7,279 nucleotides of DNA from Aliitabrizicola sp031425325 (GTDB taxonomy: Bacteria > Pseudomonadota > Alphaproteobacteria > Rhodobacterales > Rhodobacteraceae). The notes under the pieces were generated by a model. That model was not told the DNA's origin. It worked only from the letters and a program-made list of their open reading frames with translations, and did not search any database. The stretch is from contig JANPJD010000187.1 in assembly GCA_031425325.1 (NCBI GenBank), positions 1-7,279 on the forward strand, written 5' to 3'. Below, piece after piece: positions 6,229 to 7,279 of the stretch (position 1 is the stretch's first letter; every line of letters starts with the position of its first letter). A program made the translations under genes and the position numbers.

Positions 6229-6996
6229 ATGGCTGTCACAAACTGCATCTGCATCAAGTACGGCACCCGGTACGGTCCCGAATACCCGAACCGGCTTTAT
6301 TCCGGGCTGCGCCGCCACTCTGGATCAGACATCCGGCTGGTTTGCGTCACCGACGACCGGACCGGGTTGAGGCCGGAGATCGAGGTGCTGCCGCTTCTGG
6401 AGGAGCCGTTCCATGCGGCGCTCTTCGCCTCGATGAAGGCGCGCGGCTGGACCTCGCCGTTCCGCAAGGTCAGCCTTTACCGTCCGGATCTTGTCAAGGA
6501 TCTGTCGGGCCCGCTGATCCTGCTGGACATTGATGTCGTCATCGTCGGCGATATCGACGAGCTGCGCGCCTACGCCCCCGGCAAGGTGTCGATGCGCTAT
6601 GACTGGGATCGCGGCGAAGGATCGAACGAACTCGGACACGGCTCGGTCGAGAAGTTCGAGCCGGACCTGCACGGCTATATCTACGAGAAGATGATGCGCG
6701 ATCCGGTTGCTGCGCTTGATAGCTCATTCGGCCGGGAACAGATCTTCACGTCGCGGACCGCCGACGATGCAGGGGATTTCGTGGCCTTCCCCGATCGCTG
6801 GATCGCCAGCTTCAAGCGCGATTGCCGGCCACCGCGCCCCTTCAATCTTCTGTTGCCGCCGCGTCTGCCGCCCGATGCAAGGGTGGTGTCGTTTCATGGC
6901 AACCCAAAGATGGACGAAGCGGTCCGAGGCTATCGATCCGATCCCTTGCACTCGACGAGGCCGGCCAAGTGGCTGACCGAAGCCTGGCAGGATTGA
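6229..6996 (+). CDS. Probable GT-A-fold glycosyltransferase
   Basis: This 255-residue protein is likely cytoplasmic, with no signal peptide or membrane segment. The N-terminus MAVTNCICIKYGT-RYGPEYPNRLY is the first strand and conserved opening of a group of bacterial glycosyltransferases related to nucleotide-sugar-dependent GT-A enzymes. The hydrophobic strand LILLDIDVVIVGDIDEL (96-112) carries the DxD motif (Asp100/Asp102) that binds metal and nucleotide sugar. GREQIF at 168-173 and FHGNPK at 222-227 (His223) fit the acceptor side and the C-terminal metal-ligand histidine. I chose the ATG at 6229 because homologous proteins, as I know them, begin just before the first strand. An in-frame ATG at 6193 would add 12 unconvincing residues, and neither start has a strong ribosome-binding site. 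The donor and acceptor sugars are unknown; a surface polysaccharide role is inferred. The last codons are tandemly duplicated after the stop. Confidence 0.7.
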   Translation: MAVTNCICIKYGTRYGPEYPNRLYSGLRRHSGSDIRLVCVTDDRTGLRPEIEVLPLLEEPFHAALFASMKARGWTSPFRKVSLYRPDLVKDLSGPLILLDIDVVIVGDIDELRAYAPGKVSMRYDWDRGEGSNELGHGSVEKFEPDLHGYIYEKMMRDPVAALDSSFGREQIFTSRTADDAGDFVAFPDRWIASFKRDCRPPRPFNLLLPPRLPPDARVVSFHGNPKMDEAVRGYRSDPLHSTRPAKWLTEAWQD

Positions 6997-7013
6997 AGGC
7001 CTGGCAGGACTGA
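6982..7013 (+). repeat. Imperfect 17-base tandem duplication across the glycosyltransferase stop
   Basis: GCCTGGCAGGATTGA (6982-6996) is repeated as GCCTGGCAGGACTGA (6999-7013), matching at 14 of 15 bases, with a period of 17 bases. The first copy encodes the C-terminal AWQD-stop of the glycosyltransferase. The second copy encodes the same residues and a stop, but lies in a different frame because 17 is not a multiple of three. It looks like a local slippage or microduplication event. Confidence 0.8.
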
Positions 7014-7026
7014 TGCCGACCGCCAT

Positions 7027-7279
7027 TCAGCGGCGCGGTGGCGCCAGCGGCAGGCTGCGATCCCGAGGAAACAGCCTTCCATTGCGGGCGAGCCAGGCCG
7101 TGCGCCGAAAATAGTTGCCGGCTTTCAACAGGTAGTAAGGAAGCCGCTGCAGCCGCCCGAGGTTGCGGACATCGCCGAAGTTGCTTCCGGTGATCAGGCT
7201 GACGCTGCCGTCGTCGACATGGCTCGGGAACGGCTCCAGCCCGAACAAGCGGAAATCGTGCAGGAAAAAGCGATTGATC
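7027..7279 (-). CDS. C-terminal part of an unidentified protein (partial, runs off the right edge)
   Basis: The minus-strand frame is open from the right edge to a TGA at 7029-7027, giving about 83 residues of a longer protein. The ATG-less open frame continues past the window end through FFLHDFRLFG, so an internal TTG near 7248 is not the real start. Visible features are an aromatic segment (RFFLHDFRLFGLEPFP), a glycine/serine-rich middle (GSVSLITGSNFGD), and a basic tail rich in R and L ending LAPPRR. The DFRLFG segment loosely recalls the C-terminal region of some bacterial sulfotransferase domains, but it is too short to assign. It is convergent with the glycosyltransferase, with 30 bases between the stops, and may belong with it in a surface-carbohydrate cluster. 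No catalytic motif is visible. Confidence 0.55.
   Translation of the reverse strand, partial: INRFFLHDFRLFGLEPFPSHVDDGSVSLITGSNFGDVRNLGRLQRLPYYLLKAGNYFRRTAWLARNGRLFPRDRSLPLAPPRR

Overview
This is a high-GC window with four clear protein-coding genes, one tRNA gene, two genes cut by the window edges and some small candidates. GC-rich codon use, the glutaryl-CoA dehydrogenase sequence, the fused E1 dehydrogenase and the long AI-2E-type permease all suggest an alphaproteobacterium, most likely of the Rhodobacterales. That placement is inferred from recognised families, not from a marker gene.

Layout, left to right. Bases 1-124 hold the C-terminal end of a probable Gfo/Idh/MocA oxidoreductase. 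Bases 125-481 contain a GC-rich hairpin, a well-supported 43-codon ORF (323-454) predicted to encode a one-helix membrane peptide, and a candidate promoter. Bases 482-3934 hold two plus-strand genes separated by 6 bases: glutaryl-CoA dehydrogenase (gcdH) and a fused alpha-beta thiamine-diphosphate E1 of a 2-oxoacid dehydrogenase complex. A minus-strand gene at 3894-5885 encodes a 663-residue AI-2E-family permease with an extra C-terminal Rossmann-like domain. Its 3' end overlaps the E1 gene by 41 bases. Its upstream region carries a perfect 8-5-8 inverted repeat and adjoins the divergent tRNA-Cys(GCA) gene at 6035-6108. A GT-A-like glycosyltransferase follows at 6229-6996, and an unidentified partial minus-strand gene runs off the right edge.

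The main functional theme is the gcdH-E1 pair. GcdH converts glutaryl-CoA to crotonyl-CoA, while an E1 of this kind starts the oxidative decarboxylation of a 2-oxoacid to an acyl-CoA. A substrate of 2-oxoadipate would link the two as consecutive late steps of lysine/tryptophan catabolism, but this is only a hypothesis. No E2, E3 or regulator lies in the window, and the classical 2-oxoadipate E1 belongs to a different E1 architecture. The permease, tRNA and glycosyltransferase look like independent units. I saw no insertion sequence, CRISPR array, phage gene or defence system, and nothing that amounts to a clear new multi-gene system. The most unusual items are the small membrane ORF, the gcdH-E1 coupling, the two-domain permease and the two repeat structures.
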